Positions 23,075 to 34,416 of a stretch of 64,000 nucleotides of DNA are shown in pieces (within the stretch, counting starts at the first letter, position 1; each line of letters starts with the position of its first letter). The DNA comes from Gentiana macrophylla (taxonomy: Eukaryota; Streptophyta; Magnoliopsida; Gentianales; Gentianaceae): NCBI GenBank assembly GCA_026214975.1, contig CM047806.1, forward strand, positions 82,321,599 through 82,385,598. The letters run 5' to 3'. The position numbers were made by a program, and so were the translations under genes. The notes under the pieces are model-generated. The model was not told the DNA's origin and did not search any database. It saw only the letters and a list, made by a program, of their open reading frames with translations.

Positions 23075-24090
23075 ACACCTCAACAATGGTATTTTTTTGG
23101 TTTATTTTTCGTTTGAATCGAGGCCCAAGTTTACCTTGCTGACTTTTAAAGCCTTCATCTGATTTTTTTAGCCGTAAAACTACTTCATTTGACGTTTCTC
23201 ATCTTTTTCCTGTTTGACTATAGATTCATAATGAAATTTGATGTATCTCATATTTTTTCAGTTTGTGGGGTATTTTTTTTCCAGAGTGATATGAAGTTGT
23301 GAGACATCGCTGCTACACACCTCAACAATGGTATTTTTTTGTTTATTTATTAATTTTTTGTTCACAGAAAATGTAGTGGTTAAATTTGTGTTCTATTGCA
23401 CTTTTTATGTTCATTCTTTTCTCTTTACTTTGATGAGGGATGAATTGTTCTTTATCATGTGTCATTTGTGAACACTGAACATGGATTTGTGCCTACACTT
23501 TTTTGTCATTTGTGTGGTTGTCTTACTTTGGGCAGAAGTCTCTACTGTAGTTGAGAGGACTTGACCCCCCCTGCCCCTAAAAACAAAACGGCTTTAGATT
23601 CATGCCATCAATGCAATTATCAAATCAAGTAGTTTGTTTCTTTATATGGACTAATGGAACTCTTCATATTTTCAGGTTCAATGTTTCTATACATCATGGT
23701 CTCTCCTTGGGTCCTCTGATTTTGATTTGATTTCTTTCCCAGATTTTGAATTAATTGGCGTTTGGTTGCTAGAGCGAATTACCAACAGGACAATGTGGTA
23801 TGTAAATATGCTTTTAATTGGTGATGCAATCCATTCTCATTGTGTTGATTAAAGCAACTTCCTTTTCATTTTTGCCTTCATTTTATTGACGCTTTCTGTG
23901 ATGGATATTGTACCATGTGAATTTTATTTGTTTTGTTTTGTTTCTTTCACATATTTTGAAATGTTTGGCGTTTGGTTCTTACTGTGATTTAGAGACGGGA
24001 CAATGTGGTACATCAACTCATTTTTTATTTTCCCAATTCAAAGCTTTCTAAATGTTACCCCTTGGAGTTTCTCTTTCTTTCTTCTATTCC
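23075..24090. other. Helitron F interior, repeat end plus intron-like DNA
   Basis: The third unit of the 240-bp repeat ends at about 23345. T-rich intron-like DNA follows. GGCGTTTGGTT followed by a GGACAATGTGGTA motif occurs at about 23758-23800 and again at about 23968-24010, an approximate duplication of about 210 bp. No gene is recognised. Confidence 0.45.
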
Positions 24091-24093
24091 TTT

Positions 24094-24375
24094 TTCAGGG
24101 ATTTGGGATTTCTGAACATCAAGATGGTCAGTGGATGAGGGATGCGGTAGGGGAAATGAATGTTGATCCTCATCTACTTTGAGACGGCGACGACAATGGT
24201 GGATGTAGTAAGTTTTGATATTTTTCCTCTGTTCATTTTGCAGGGATTTCAGATTTGTGAACATCATGATGATCAATGGATGAGAAATTCGGTTGGGGAA
24301 ATTCTTATTTGTTGGAAGAAAGATTTGGATGCGACCTTAGATAGATTACTACTCAGAAGTAATCCATTCATGTAA
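24094..24375 (+). pseudogene. duplicated unidentified exon-like fragment
   Basis: Two related blocks each follow a TTTTTCAG/TTTTGCAG acceptor. 24098-24180 encodes GFGISEHQDGQWMRDAVGEM before a stop. 24242-24375 encodes GFQICEHHDDQWMRNSVGEI followed by CWKKDLDATLDRLLL. The shared pattern G-F-x-I-x-EH-x-D-x-QWMR-x-xVGE indicates a duplicated exon. I do not recognise the parent protein. The blocks lie inside the Helitron and are plausible captured coding sequence. Confidence 0.4.
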
Positions 24376-24786
24376 CAAAGGTTTTCTTAAATTTGGGTTC
24401 TATCACTTCATTTATTTTTTACATCATTTTTCTACAAATTTGTATGATGTGTTTGCCGGAAGAGGTTTACGATGTGTTTGAGCAACTGAATTATAGAGAA
24501 ACATCATCAAGCATCGAGATTGTTGTTCACTATGTGCTTTTTTGTGGTGCTCTCTAATTGTGGATGCAACGTAACTAGCAGCCTACATGCTGGCAAGTGT
24601 TAACTCAATTTCTGCGTCCATGACATTTTTGTTGGTTTAATGGTTCTAAATGAATTGCTTACAAGGTTCAATACAGGCTGAATTGAAAAGCTGAGTTAAC
24701 ACTTTTGGTTAAAATGCTCAGTTAAGTCTTTTATTTTTACAATTATGCAGCAATGATACATGGTAACCTCTTTGAATTTTTGTAAT

Positions 24787-24991
24787 CACAGCTGCAGGAA
24801 GGAATCGGTCTAACAATCGTCACCAGAGTATTACATACATGTTATTTCATTGATGAAGCAACAATAAAAACGACGATTGCAACTGCTACGCTTATTCACA
24901 AATTGTACAAACCATCAACAGAAACTGCCATTCTTCGTCTCATGAACAACACATCTGCGGATTTGGATTTCAGACCTGGATGCGCAATGTG
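24787..24991 (+). pseudogene. unidentified exon-like open block
   Basis: After AATCACAG, an open stretch of about 66 codons encodes LQEGIGLTIVTRVLHTCYF, IDEATIKTTIATATLIHKL and a tail ending near GCGCAATG. No ATG start or flanking donor is clear. I do not recognise a family. It may be Helitron cargo from an unknown gene or chance coding. Confidence 0.3.
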
Positions 24992-25357
24992 AGGCTCATT
25001 GACATGACGGCAGCTGCGACGGGTTGGTGGATTTTATGGTTGACGCTGGCCAGGTTACAATCCTATTGTCTTCCATGAAAGTACATATTTTTTTTTCTTC
25101 TTAAAATGTCTTTGTAAGCGATGAAAAGGGAAATTGCATTTTCTTCATGGCGATCGAGCTTTTCTTATGAAATTACAGATTTTATTTATTTATTTATTAT
25201 TATTTTGTATCTTCTTTGTTTGTTTAATCTTTTTTTCCTATTTACATTGTTTAATCCTTTGTTTACTACATTTTATGGATTTGCAGGAAGCAGTTTGAAA
25301 AGGGCAAAGTATGACTATCAGGATGAAGATTAGAACGTGGAGATGGAGCAGATTGGG

Positions 25358-25473
25358 GCAGAGAGGACAAAAAATGTGTTCACTCTCTCACGAGTGATAC
25401 TGGTGGAGGTCATCGAGCTTCAGCTGAGGCTATTAGGGATGCATTTAAGCTGGAGTTTGGGGATGAATACAGG
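25358..25473 (+). pseudogene. MGD: captured exon of plant MGDG synthase (monogalactosyldiacylglycerol synthase)
   Basis: In frame, the segment encodes AERTKNV, then after a frameshift near 25390 [13 protein letters not shown] and [13 protein letters not shown]. It ends exactly at AGG/GTAAGC, a consensus plant splice donor (25474). The DTGGGH-ASAEAI motif is the signature of the N-terminal glycosyltransferase domain of plant MGDG synthases (chloroplast envelope, galactose transfer to diacylglycerol). The RDAFKLEFG wording is closer, from memory, to type-B (MGD2/3) than type-A enzymes. Only this exon and perhaps adjacent intron remain. The block lies 0.8 kb upstream of the Helitron 3' terminus, so capture by Helitron F is the natural explanation. 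Confidence 0.82.
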
Positions 25474-26240
25474 GTAAGCCTATGATTTTTTTTGTTCTTT
25501 CTTTTTGTTTAATTAGTTTTTGACTTTCAGTTATATGAGCTCAGGATAAAAAATCATTTATGGCCTGAATTTTTCTGAATTGCTGCTCAGAATCATTTGT
25601 TTTTAGGATCTGTTAATTTTTAGGCTTAGCTACCTTATGATATGATTCTCATGAATGATAAGTGTTTGTAAGGCTTAGTGTGATGCTGGAGAATGGACTA
25701 CTGCTTATTATACCATGATGATGTAGAAATATGTAGCTACTTCAATTTGGGGAGAAGTTATCCAGGTAGAATTCTTATACCATTAAGTTGAGAAATGAAG
25801 GATATTGATATCGCGTCTGCTCCGAGCTATTTCGAGCCAGAGGATCTCAGCATTCGAGCGTCGATATGGGTATGGTTTATATTTCTCAGCTGCTTTGAAC
25901 CCTTAATTATCATTATCTGATTTGTTTGAACATTTTTAAATACTTTTCTTATGATTTTCCCCGGAGTTTGGAATGGTATCGACACATGCTGCGGAGTTAT
26001 GGCTTCGCTTATCCATCTTATCTTATGTGATACATCTTTTATGATGATGATTCGTAGCTTTCACGTTCAAAGTGGTTGTCATCATTTAGACTTTTTTTTT
26101 CATTATTGCACAAATTAAATTTATTCTATGTTTTTTATGGATAAAATCATTTTTTTTATATGTTAGTTTGTTTATACACGACATTTTTTCATAACATATT
26201 ATTTTCCTTCGATGTTTACTTTTTAAATATAACGTTCTAT
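25474..26240 (+). other. captured intron and Helitron F 3' flank
   Basis: This begins with the GTAAGC donor of the MGDG-synthase exon and T-rich intron sequence. A further exon-like stretch at about 25799-25870 (DIDIASAPSYFEPEDLSIRA) is not recognised. The rest is A/T-rich and without genes. Confidence 0.45.
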
Positions 26241-26265
26241 GTGCATCGCACGGGTTTCCTACTAG
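26241..26265 (+). terminator. Helitron 3' terminal hairpin and CTAG end
   Basis: The hairpin GTGC-ATC-GCAC is followed by GGGTTTCCTA and terminal CTAG, with T at 26266. Plant Helitrons typically end with a GC-rich hairpin about 10-12 bases before CTRR and insert between A and T. The structure acts as the rolling-circle termination signal. Confidence 0.78.
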
Positions 26266-28575
26266 TAAAATATATATATATAAGGTGGCTGCTCGAAAGA
26301 GAAAAGGCAAAGGCATCAAATTAGGTGAAATTTTAGGGTGGTCCAGGTGCAAGTTTTGGACCACCAAGTCAGCACTTTCAAAGAGATACATTGGTTGAAA
26401 GTTTTTACAGGTAGGGGCCCATTTTAGAATGTTGGATTCCTATTGGTTTTGGGGTACCAACTAGGATTTGCACTAGGTCCAACATAAAATTTGTGTCAAA
26501 TTGGGGTTATTTATCATGATGCCGCCGAAGTATTATTATTATTTTTTTTATTTTTTTTCCTAGTTTATATAGGTTAGATACGGGGTACCAATGATCCATC
26601 TCAGTGGTTTACTTTTTCGCATTTATTTTCTTGGATGATTATTTATGTGATATAACCATGTCATACCATGCATCATATTCATGAATTTCACTCCTAGCAT
26701 ATGCATACATGTAGATAATTAATCGTGATATTAATTTGGCATGTATGAAACATAATTAATTTTGATTAATTTAGGTAATTAATTAAATTAATTAAAACGA
26801 ACGGAATTTTATCGGGATATAAAATTCACATGATAAAAAAAAATTTACTCGGTAAATTTATTTTGGGATCTAAAAATCATTCGTGATTTTTGATTATGTA
26901 GTGACTACATAAAAGAATTTTAATAATTGAAAATTTTGAAAATCTGGAAAAGTGGGAACCAACTGAGCAAAATGTTCGAAAATTGGTTCGGGCGGTCAAT
27001 AGGGCTTCGGCTCGACTCGACTCGACTTGTCCGTCCAAGTACGGGGTTAGCCACGGGGGTCCTGCAAGGTCAAGCTATCCGGCGATCTGAGGCTCAATGG
27101 GGCAACCTTAGCCCGATTTTCAACCCAGCACCCGCACACATGCGACGTTAGCGTCGTATATGAACCAACGAAGAGGACGGATCGGCTTAGCCAATCCCGA
27201 CACCGTTCGGTGAACTCAGTTAAAGCTCGGCCAGGGTTTAATACCGAAAAGTTGGTGATTGTTTTTCAAGATTTATTGTTTTCAAATTATTGAGATAAAA
27301 TTCTACGATCCAAAATTTTCATCATTAAATTATTAGGACTATAAAATTCATTGGTGAATTTTTGTTGTGTAGTGTCTACACAAGAGATTTTCTAAATATT
27401 CGAAAAATTGAAAAATCATGAATAAGGTGTCGCTAGATATAGGCTATAGCATAGTTTAACATAAATCTGAAATATCTTAATGCATAAAGTGAAAAAATCC
27501 ATGTTTACTACACATAATGCATGTAAAAGAGGATGACAAAATAGAAAACATAACATGCATGTTAATATCATGTAAAAGAGAATGACAAAATCCATACTGG
27601 TAGTATTAAGATATTTGTGATGCATTAAGATATTTCAGATGTTATGTTTATGATCACGGGTTTCCATGCACGGGTTTGAACATATACATTCATGCATAGT
27701 TTCCCCCCAGTGATCAATTGCCTTAATGAAAGTGAACGTGACATTTGTATACGATTCTGAGACTCGGACTTTTGTCTGATAAAGTCAAAACCACTAAGTA
27801 ATGCTGAAAAGGTATATGTAATCATAAACTGTTAAGACAAATGATTTCCGTATTTAGATAAACGATTCTTCAGCATCTATTTATCAATGCATATATCCTA
27901 GAGATAAGATCTGAAGACTGGCTAAGGGTGATTCCTAACTCTCAGTCTAAGAACACTATCTCAAAGGAAAAATGACTAAGTTACCTTTCAATTAGGAAAA
28001 GGTAATAGAGCTGAAGAAGTATCATAGCTTGTTCATATTGACCTTCGGGGTCTTATGAAGATACGAGCTAGTGAGAGCTTTTGAGTAGTGGACAATTTGT
28101 CTGATAGCTACTCGAAACGCCGATTAGTTTATCTAAATATTTGGAGGAATCTCTGATATTACCAGAGAAACGAGTATTCCATGCTCAGATATAGGCTATA
28201 GCATAGTTTTGGCACTAATGCTTGGCCTACCTCCGGGTGAAACGATTTCACTGAAAGGAAAAACCATGTATTGTCTTATATAGTTATTGATATGCTACAC
28301 AACACTGCTTAACTCAATTAAGATATTGGTTACAAAATAACGGTTTACATTATTATGTAATACCGAGAAGTCTACCTAGAAGATGCTTATGAATTTGTGG
28401 GTAAAGAGTGAATAACATTTACTCCACTTCCGTAAATAGAGGCATTTAGCACAACAGCTTGAAGGTAAGACTGAAGATTTTGCATACACGTTCAGATGTT
28501 GACTGATTGTGAAATATCTTAACACAATGAGTGAAGGTTGGTTATAAGATTCTGAAGATCAGATTATGACGGTTG
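26266..28575 (+). other. element E internal region (left part), non-coding
   Basis: A/T-rich DNA contains one GC-rich island at 26980-27240 without a long open frame. 27620-28575 is the reverse complement counterpart of element H around 32151-32893 and 37791-37850 (shared landmarks: AAAGTCCGAGTCT, CGTTTATCTAAATACGGAA, AGACTTCTCGGT, CTCTATTTACGGAAGTGG on the H plus strand). This shows that E and H share their internal region although no intact gene survives in either. Confidence 0.6.
28571..28575. repeat. left target-site duplication of element H
   Basis: GGTTG lies immediately before the TGTTAGATGTAATATC edge of H. An identical GGTTG follows the right edge at 43014-43018. Confidence 0.93.
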
Positions 28576-30637
28576 TGTTAGATGTAATATCGTCGGATCA
28601 ATCATGGATTGACCCGATTACGCAGCGGAAGCATCAGATCTAGATCTAAACGAAACAAAATACATAAATAAAAGATCTAAACCTACAAGGGGGTTTAGGA
28701 AGCTACCTTTTTACGGTGCTTAACTCCAAGAACAATAGATCTCCAAGAACACGTGTATCGAGAAGCCACGGCCTTCCAACATATGTCTCCCAGGAACACC
28801 AGGTGGATGGTGTTTCCCGCCGCCGGACCTCCTTGATATGCTACCGGAATAATCCCGAAGATTATTCCAACTCGAAACCCGAAGAAAGATGGCCGAAAAT
28901 TCTAAGCCACTCTCTTCCAATATGGCGTGTTGTATATGTGTCAAAAGACTTGGAAGAACTATCTTTATATAGGAGAGTAAAACTTAACCTCCAAGGATTA
29001 AATAATTAAGAGATAATTATTACACTAATCCTTTATTCCAAATAAAAGATAAATAAAATAATTATCCCAAACAAATTAGGATAAATCATATTATTATCTA
29101 ATATTCCATGAATTATCAATTAACAAATAAAATATAAATCACATATTAAATAATTATCCAAGAAAACTAATTCCTTGATGATTAAATAAAACAAAAAATG
29201 GCGCCACCTTTTATTAAAAAAAAAGGTTCACACGCACATTTCTATATTTGACCAATTAGGTCAAAAGGTCAACACACTAATCTGGGCCGAGTCCACGAAA
29301 AATATCTTTTCCGTGTATTTAATTATTTAGTCCAACTAAACAATTAATCCACATATCAATTAAATAGTCCAATCCAACTATTTAATTATAATTGAGGTGC
29401 AACGACGAGAAACCTATATGCTATATTAGGAGCCACGTCGGGGACCATGGACCCATATTCAGTAGCTACAATAAATCGAATAAAAATTATTCATCAGACA
29501 GAATAATTATATCCAACCTATTAATTCCGGGATTAAACCACCATAAACCCGAAACTGAACTCTATCGAATATAGATAACTTACACTCAATTTATGAGTCG
29601 AAAGCGTCCACTGATATAATCATTACATACGGATAAATCCTCCATAGACTGTCCATTCTGAGTGGGAAGTCTCCATGAACCCGACTCAAAATATCTTATC
29701 CTTATTTACCATTAACCCCAAATCCATTTTAGTTTGAAACTCATGTAATTAACCTCTTTTAGTTAACCCAAATAAAAGAAATTATATAGATAAAAGAATT
29801 GATTAATGAGCCGTATGACGTGAGGGGGTAGGGATGGCTATATTTCTGGGAGCGAACTCCGGGCGATCAATTAGTTCACATACCCGACTAGTAGCTAATT
29901 AGTCTAAATATGAACTCGGCCGATCGATCATTTTCTCAGGGCTAACAAATAAGGGGACTGTCTCTCTACTTCCCGAGGGAAGAAATGGATTCCATATCTG
30001 TGATAGCACAGACTACTCACTCATCCCAGAATAGAGCCAACGAGAAGTGTTGGACCACATACTTCAAGTGATCCTTACTAACACATCAAACTCTACCCTA
30101 GTCTAAGCAAATGATCGTGATCACCTCAGATTAAGATTAATCCATATATGATCATCTTGTGATTCGATAAGACTTTCGATCACGGAATTATATCGAGAAC
30201 TCAAATCAAATCGGTTCAAATTTCTATATGATTATCATCATATATAAATGCCCCACTAGGTACCCTATTACCGATAGTCCGGATAAGATCGTCACACCTA
30301 AAGTGTTCAGGTGCATTATTAGCAAATTAATCTTGAGACCCGTACTCAGATTAATAAACGCTACGGACTATGTTAATTTTAAGTACATCTCACTAACTCA
30401 ATCCTCTTGTGTATATCCATACACTGAGTTATGTGATTACATAAACGAGGTACTTAGGGTTTTCAGTAGTGTCTTAATTATAAGCACACATGCATATAAT
30501 AAGATGAATTACTAATTTCGTCCTAAAATAATTATATAATTGTCTTTCGGGCACTACACCTTACAATCTCCCACTTGCACGAAAGGCAAGTGGATTAATT
30601 GTTTTAGAGCACACCCTTTATAACTATATCTACAACA
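28576..30637 (-). repeat. element H 3' LTR with about 150-bp internal insertion
   Basis: It is collinear with the 5' LTR except for about 150 bp at 29720-29880 (TCCATTTTAGTTTGAAACTC through GGGAGCGAACTCCGGG), which is absent from the other LTR: there the text passes directly from ATTAACCCC to the GATCAATTAGTTCACAT block. A minus-strand TATA box is at about 28964-28971. Confidence 0.9.
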
Positions 30638-32910
30638 ATCTCCCACTTGCTCAAAACAAGTGAGACGTATCCCTCAAATCTGTACCCTCCAAGCGCGTCT
30701 TAGTAATTCATCCTGCCAAGCATGACCGGAGTGTGCCACCGCAGGGTAGGTCAGTGACCCGGCGCGTACTTAGAATCCGAATACCATGTGACTCGGTACA
30801 CTGATCAGGTAGATTATCGGCTTGAGTCAATCTTTGGGATCGAAACGTCGCCTTTCCATCTAATCCGGTGGTACGATATCAATATGCCTTTGATTCAACA
30901 CTGAGGACGAAATCGACTTAACGATCATCCTTAATCTGACCTAAAGTCATAATTAGTGTCATCATTTATATTCTAGTTTGCACCTGAATATACTAGCATA
31001 TTATTCCTCATTCTCCCGAAGATACTTGAGGATTCACTAAACATCCCATTTAGTATTCATCCGCATGTTTAGATAACCATTCCTGAGAGGTAGGGTAGAC
31101 TACATCGTTGAATGTTGCATAAATGCAAGAATATCTTAACCAGGTGAATGGATGGGATTGCCATTGATCGATTCTCGTGGATTTGAGCGAATCAAATCCT
31201 TTAGAATGAATCCCGATGGCATGTCAGACTCTGACCTCAGATAACACACCCATGTTGTTTCCAATCTGCTTTGATGTTACCATTCACAAACACTAATCTA
31301 CATACTACTTTACTAATATTGATGCCCGGTCTACGAAAGACTTATCAACATTCTCGGTCAAGTCCACATATTAAAATATATGACTTTGAAAAGACCAGAG
31401 GTTTGCTTTAATCCCCAAAGGATATAAGCTATATGGCGGGCATCCCGCCAAAGGTTCTTTCGAATAAATTAAGATACCGTTAGTCTCGCAAAAGGTCTTA
31501 GGAATCACCCTATTTTTTGCTTTGTAACGAATCCGTTATTTGTTCTTAGCAAAAACCCTTACGCTCGAATGAATTCAGATTCCGTTGTTCGGCAAGGAAG
31601 TCTTGGGAATCACCCTATTTCCGCTTTTCGACGAAATCAAGCAAGACTGAGTGGTAAGAGAGATCACGGTCTGGTTAACTCTCTACCTTTTGGGGAATCA
31701 CCCCTAAATTACTCAGCCTTGCATTGAAAGTTAAACTTTCCTATTCATTCGACTCTTCTCTGTGTAGTTCCAATTACTCCCACTGGGCCTGAGACACTCA
31801 GGTGGTTCTATAAGAGTTTCAACAGAATTGGAGCATCGAACTCCATTCACAGGGTTATGGCTTTTAAACCAACCTCTATGATCAGGATCCTATACAGTCC
31901 ATGAAGGACTATAGGTCATCAATCTACCCTATAGACCCTAAGGTCCTGCAATGGGTAATGGACAAACCATACTCCCACTGCGTTCGGGGTGGAATGATAT
32001 ACTGATCTAGTTTAGTAGTTTTTATTAGTGTTTTCACCAACTGCCGGTGTTGGATGTGGACTGAACAAATCAGTTAGTAACATCTTGAGTACAAATACTT
32101 CAAGATCTAAGATTGCTATTTATTGACTCAATCAGACCGAGTTTGACAGTATCACCGTCATTCTCTGATTTTACGAGTTTTATAACCAACCTTTACTCAA
32201 TGCATTAAGATATTTCACACTCTGAACGTGCACGCAAAATTTCCAGTCCTGCCTTCAAGCACTCAGTGCTAAATGCCTCTATTTACGGAAGTGGGGTGAA
32301 CCGAATTCACTCTTTTATCCACAAATGCGTAGGCATCTTTTAGGTAGACTTCTCGGTTTTTCGTAAACCGTTATTTTGCAACCAATATCTTAAATGAGTT
32401 CAGCAGCGTATCGTAGCACATCAATAACTATGTAAGGCAAATTTGTGGTGTATCCCTTAGTGAAAACATTCCACTGGGAGGCAGGCCGAGCATCAGTCCC
32501 GAAGACTACGCGATAACCTAATTCTGAGTATGGAATACTCTATCTCTGGTGAAATCAGAGATTTCCTCCAAATATTTTGGATAAACTTACGGAGTTTCGA
32601 GTAGTTATCAGACAATATGTCACTACTCAGAAACTCCCACTAGCTTGTATCTTTCATATGACCCCGAAGGTCGATATGAAGCAAAGCTATGTAACTTCTT
32701 TAAATCTATTACCCTTTCCCGATTGAAAGGAAACTTAGGCATTGTTCCTTTGAGACAGTGTTCCTTTGACTGGGAGGTAGGAATCACCCTAAGCCAGTCT
32801 GCAGATCTTGTCGTTAGGGAATATGCACTAATTAATAGAATAGAAAGAAGCGTTTATCTAAATACGGAAACCATTTGCGTTTATATTGTTTGAGATGTGT
32901 TATATATACC
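30638..32910 (-). pseudogene. element H internal 3' part with decayed copia pol tail
   Basis: The sequence beside the polypurine tract, read on the minus strand, parallels element E 44560-44790. It includes a fragment resembling the DNLVDQFTK-type end of copia RNase H, at about 30790-30860. Stops and indels remove any long frame. Diverged repeats at 31440-31720 each end in GGGAATCACCC or GGAATCACCC and probably reflect local duplication. No intact gene. Confidence 0.55.
31440..31720. repeat. degenerate tandem units with GGAATCACCCTATTT
   Basis: GGAATCACCCTATTT occurs at about 31501 and 31609, and GGGGAATCACCCCTAAATT at about 31691, each preceded by a related GTCTTRGGAATC or CTTTTGG context. 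Counterparts with GGGTGATGCCCTG exist in element E (about 43507 and 43575). The spacing is about 80-110 bp. Confidence 0.6.
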
Positions 32911-33220
32911 TGTGGAAATATTACGTTAGATTAGTGTAACATATTAATTGTGAGACATATTAATTGTAAGACATATTAATTGTATTGAATAAACAATTAA
33001 TATGTCATAAAGTCATAAAGTAACTCTTTTTGTCTTATTAGGTAATAGACAACTCTAGCAATTAATACTAGCCGACTCTAGTAATTAATTGCTCTCTCCT
33101 AGCTTATACTCTACTAGGACCTTTCTCACTTACTTGTACCTATTTATACTCACTCTTTTATGATGAATAAACTAAGTTGAAGTTTACTCAAGTATAATTT
33201 ACTTTCTCAAACTCTCTTCA
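32911..33220 (+). repeat. copia I 5' LTR
   Basis: A 310-bp LTR, TGTGGAAATATTACGTTAGA to AACTCTCTTCA, directly followed by the primer site. It contains two or three ACATATTAATTGT units and a probable promoter in the CTATTTATACTCAC region. Confidence 0.9.
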
Positions 33221-33233
33221 TGGTAGCAGAGCC
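33221..33233 (+). other. copia I primer-binding site
   Basis: TGGTAGCAGAGCC immediately follows the LTR. It is the TGGTAGCAGAGC variant of the Met-tRNA complement common in plant copia elements and also present in copia L here. Confidence 0.85.
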
Positions 33234-33282
33234 TTAAACTCCTGAATCCACGGCAAATTCTCAGTACCACGCTGAATCAAGA

Positions 33283-34250
33283 ATGTCTTCATTATCTGAA
33301 GCTTCATCACCATCGATTGAGTCCAGTGCCGCCTCGCAGACCGGGGTCTTGAAAACCACTCTTTACAAATCACAGACTTGATGGCAACAACTACTGCTTG
33401 TGGTCAAGATCTATGAAAATGTATATCTCCGGCCGAGCAAGATGGGATACTTGTGCGGTTCCAAACCCGCCCCCTTGAAATCGACCCCAAGTTTGAAGCA
33501 TGGGATATCGAAAATAACCAAGTCATGACCATCCTCACGAGGTCAATGACAAAAGAGATCGATGAGAACTTCATGATGTATGATATCGCAAAGGAAATCA
33601 GGACAATGCCGAGACCTTTACTCAAAAAGGACAATACATCCGAGGTCTATGATCTTCAAGCTCAAATCCAAAATTGCAGGCAAGGGGATATGTCTCAGAA
33701 CTCAATACTTCAACCAACTATCTAGGGCATGGCAAAGACTCTAGATATGTTGGAAACTCACCCTGGAATGATGTTAAGGATGTCGCCTTTATAAGGACAT
33801 TATTGAGAAAAGAGAGTATTCAAGTTTCTTACTGGATGAATCCTACTCTTGATGATGTTAGAGGAAGAATCCTTGCCACAAAACCTCTCCCCAATCTCAA
33901 ATCCATGTTTCTTTGAGGTCAAACATGAGGAAAGCAGGAGGAAAGTGATGTCTTTGAACTTCCTCGTTGACAACCTTTGAAAGTGCTACCTGCCGATCTG
34001 TCGTGAAGCTGCTTGAGGTACTTGAGACATCAAGAAAGCCTACTTGATAGAATCTGGAAAGTTGTTATGTGAGCATCAGAACGCACAAATCACACCAAGG
34101 ACACTTCTTTGGAAGCTACATGGCAAGCCTAACTCCTCCAAGCCTACCAGGGAAAGTCGAAGCGTGCATGTCAATGAAGAGGAGAGTGATAACAAGTTGA
34201 ATGCTCAGTTCTTTGCATTCAAAGCTTTCCTCACCCAACAAAAATAAGGT
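33283..34250 (+). pseudogene. copia I gag, multiply frameshifted
   Basis: A gag start (MSSLSEASSPSIESSAASQT) lies 50 bp after the primer site. It is followed in other frames by FEAWDIENNQVMTILTRSM (about 33495), a KVMSFKTSR-like area, and 34044-34247 with an Asn-rich end before the pre-integrase region. The pattern is the Retrotran_gag/UBN2 type of plant copia. No zinc knuckle is intact and no complete frame exists. Confidence 0.7.
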
Positions 34251-34416
34251 AGTCCCTCTACCGACATAGCTACTCAAGGCTAGTGCGTGTAAATTCTACT
34301 CTTCTATTAATAATGAAACATGGATTGTTGATTAGGGCCTCCTCCCATATGACTCGGCAATAAAAACCTCATAACTCAACTTATCCCATGTCATCAAATT
34401 CACAAAGTTAAGACCG

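Larger units (their letters stand above)
12366..26265 (+). mobile_element. Helitron-like element F, non-autonomous, carrying gene fragments
   Basis: The 3' end is diagnostic: GTGCATCGCAC forms a short hairpin (26241-26251) followed by GGGTTTCCTACTAG and a host T (26266), the canonical plant Helitron terminus. The 5' end is tentative: an A followed by TCTTATATTATATTTTC at 12366. There are no terminal inverted repeats and no target duplication, as expected. Without copia G (15107-23069) the element is about 5.9 kb. Inside are intron-like blocks, duplicated segments, a Stowaway MITE and a plastid MGDG-synthase exon, but no Rep/helicase, so movement would depend on an autonomous relative. Confidence 0.65.

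Noticed and set aside
32645..32893. Small open frame on the plus strand left of copia I
   Set aside because: It is the non-coding strand of element H internal sequence with no recognised motif.
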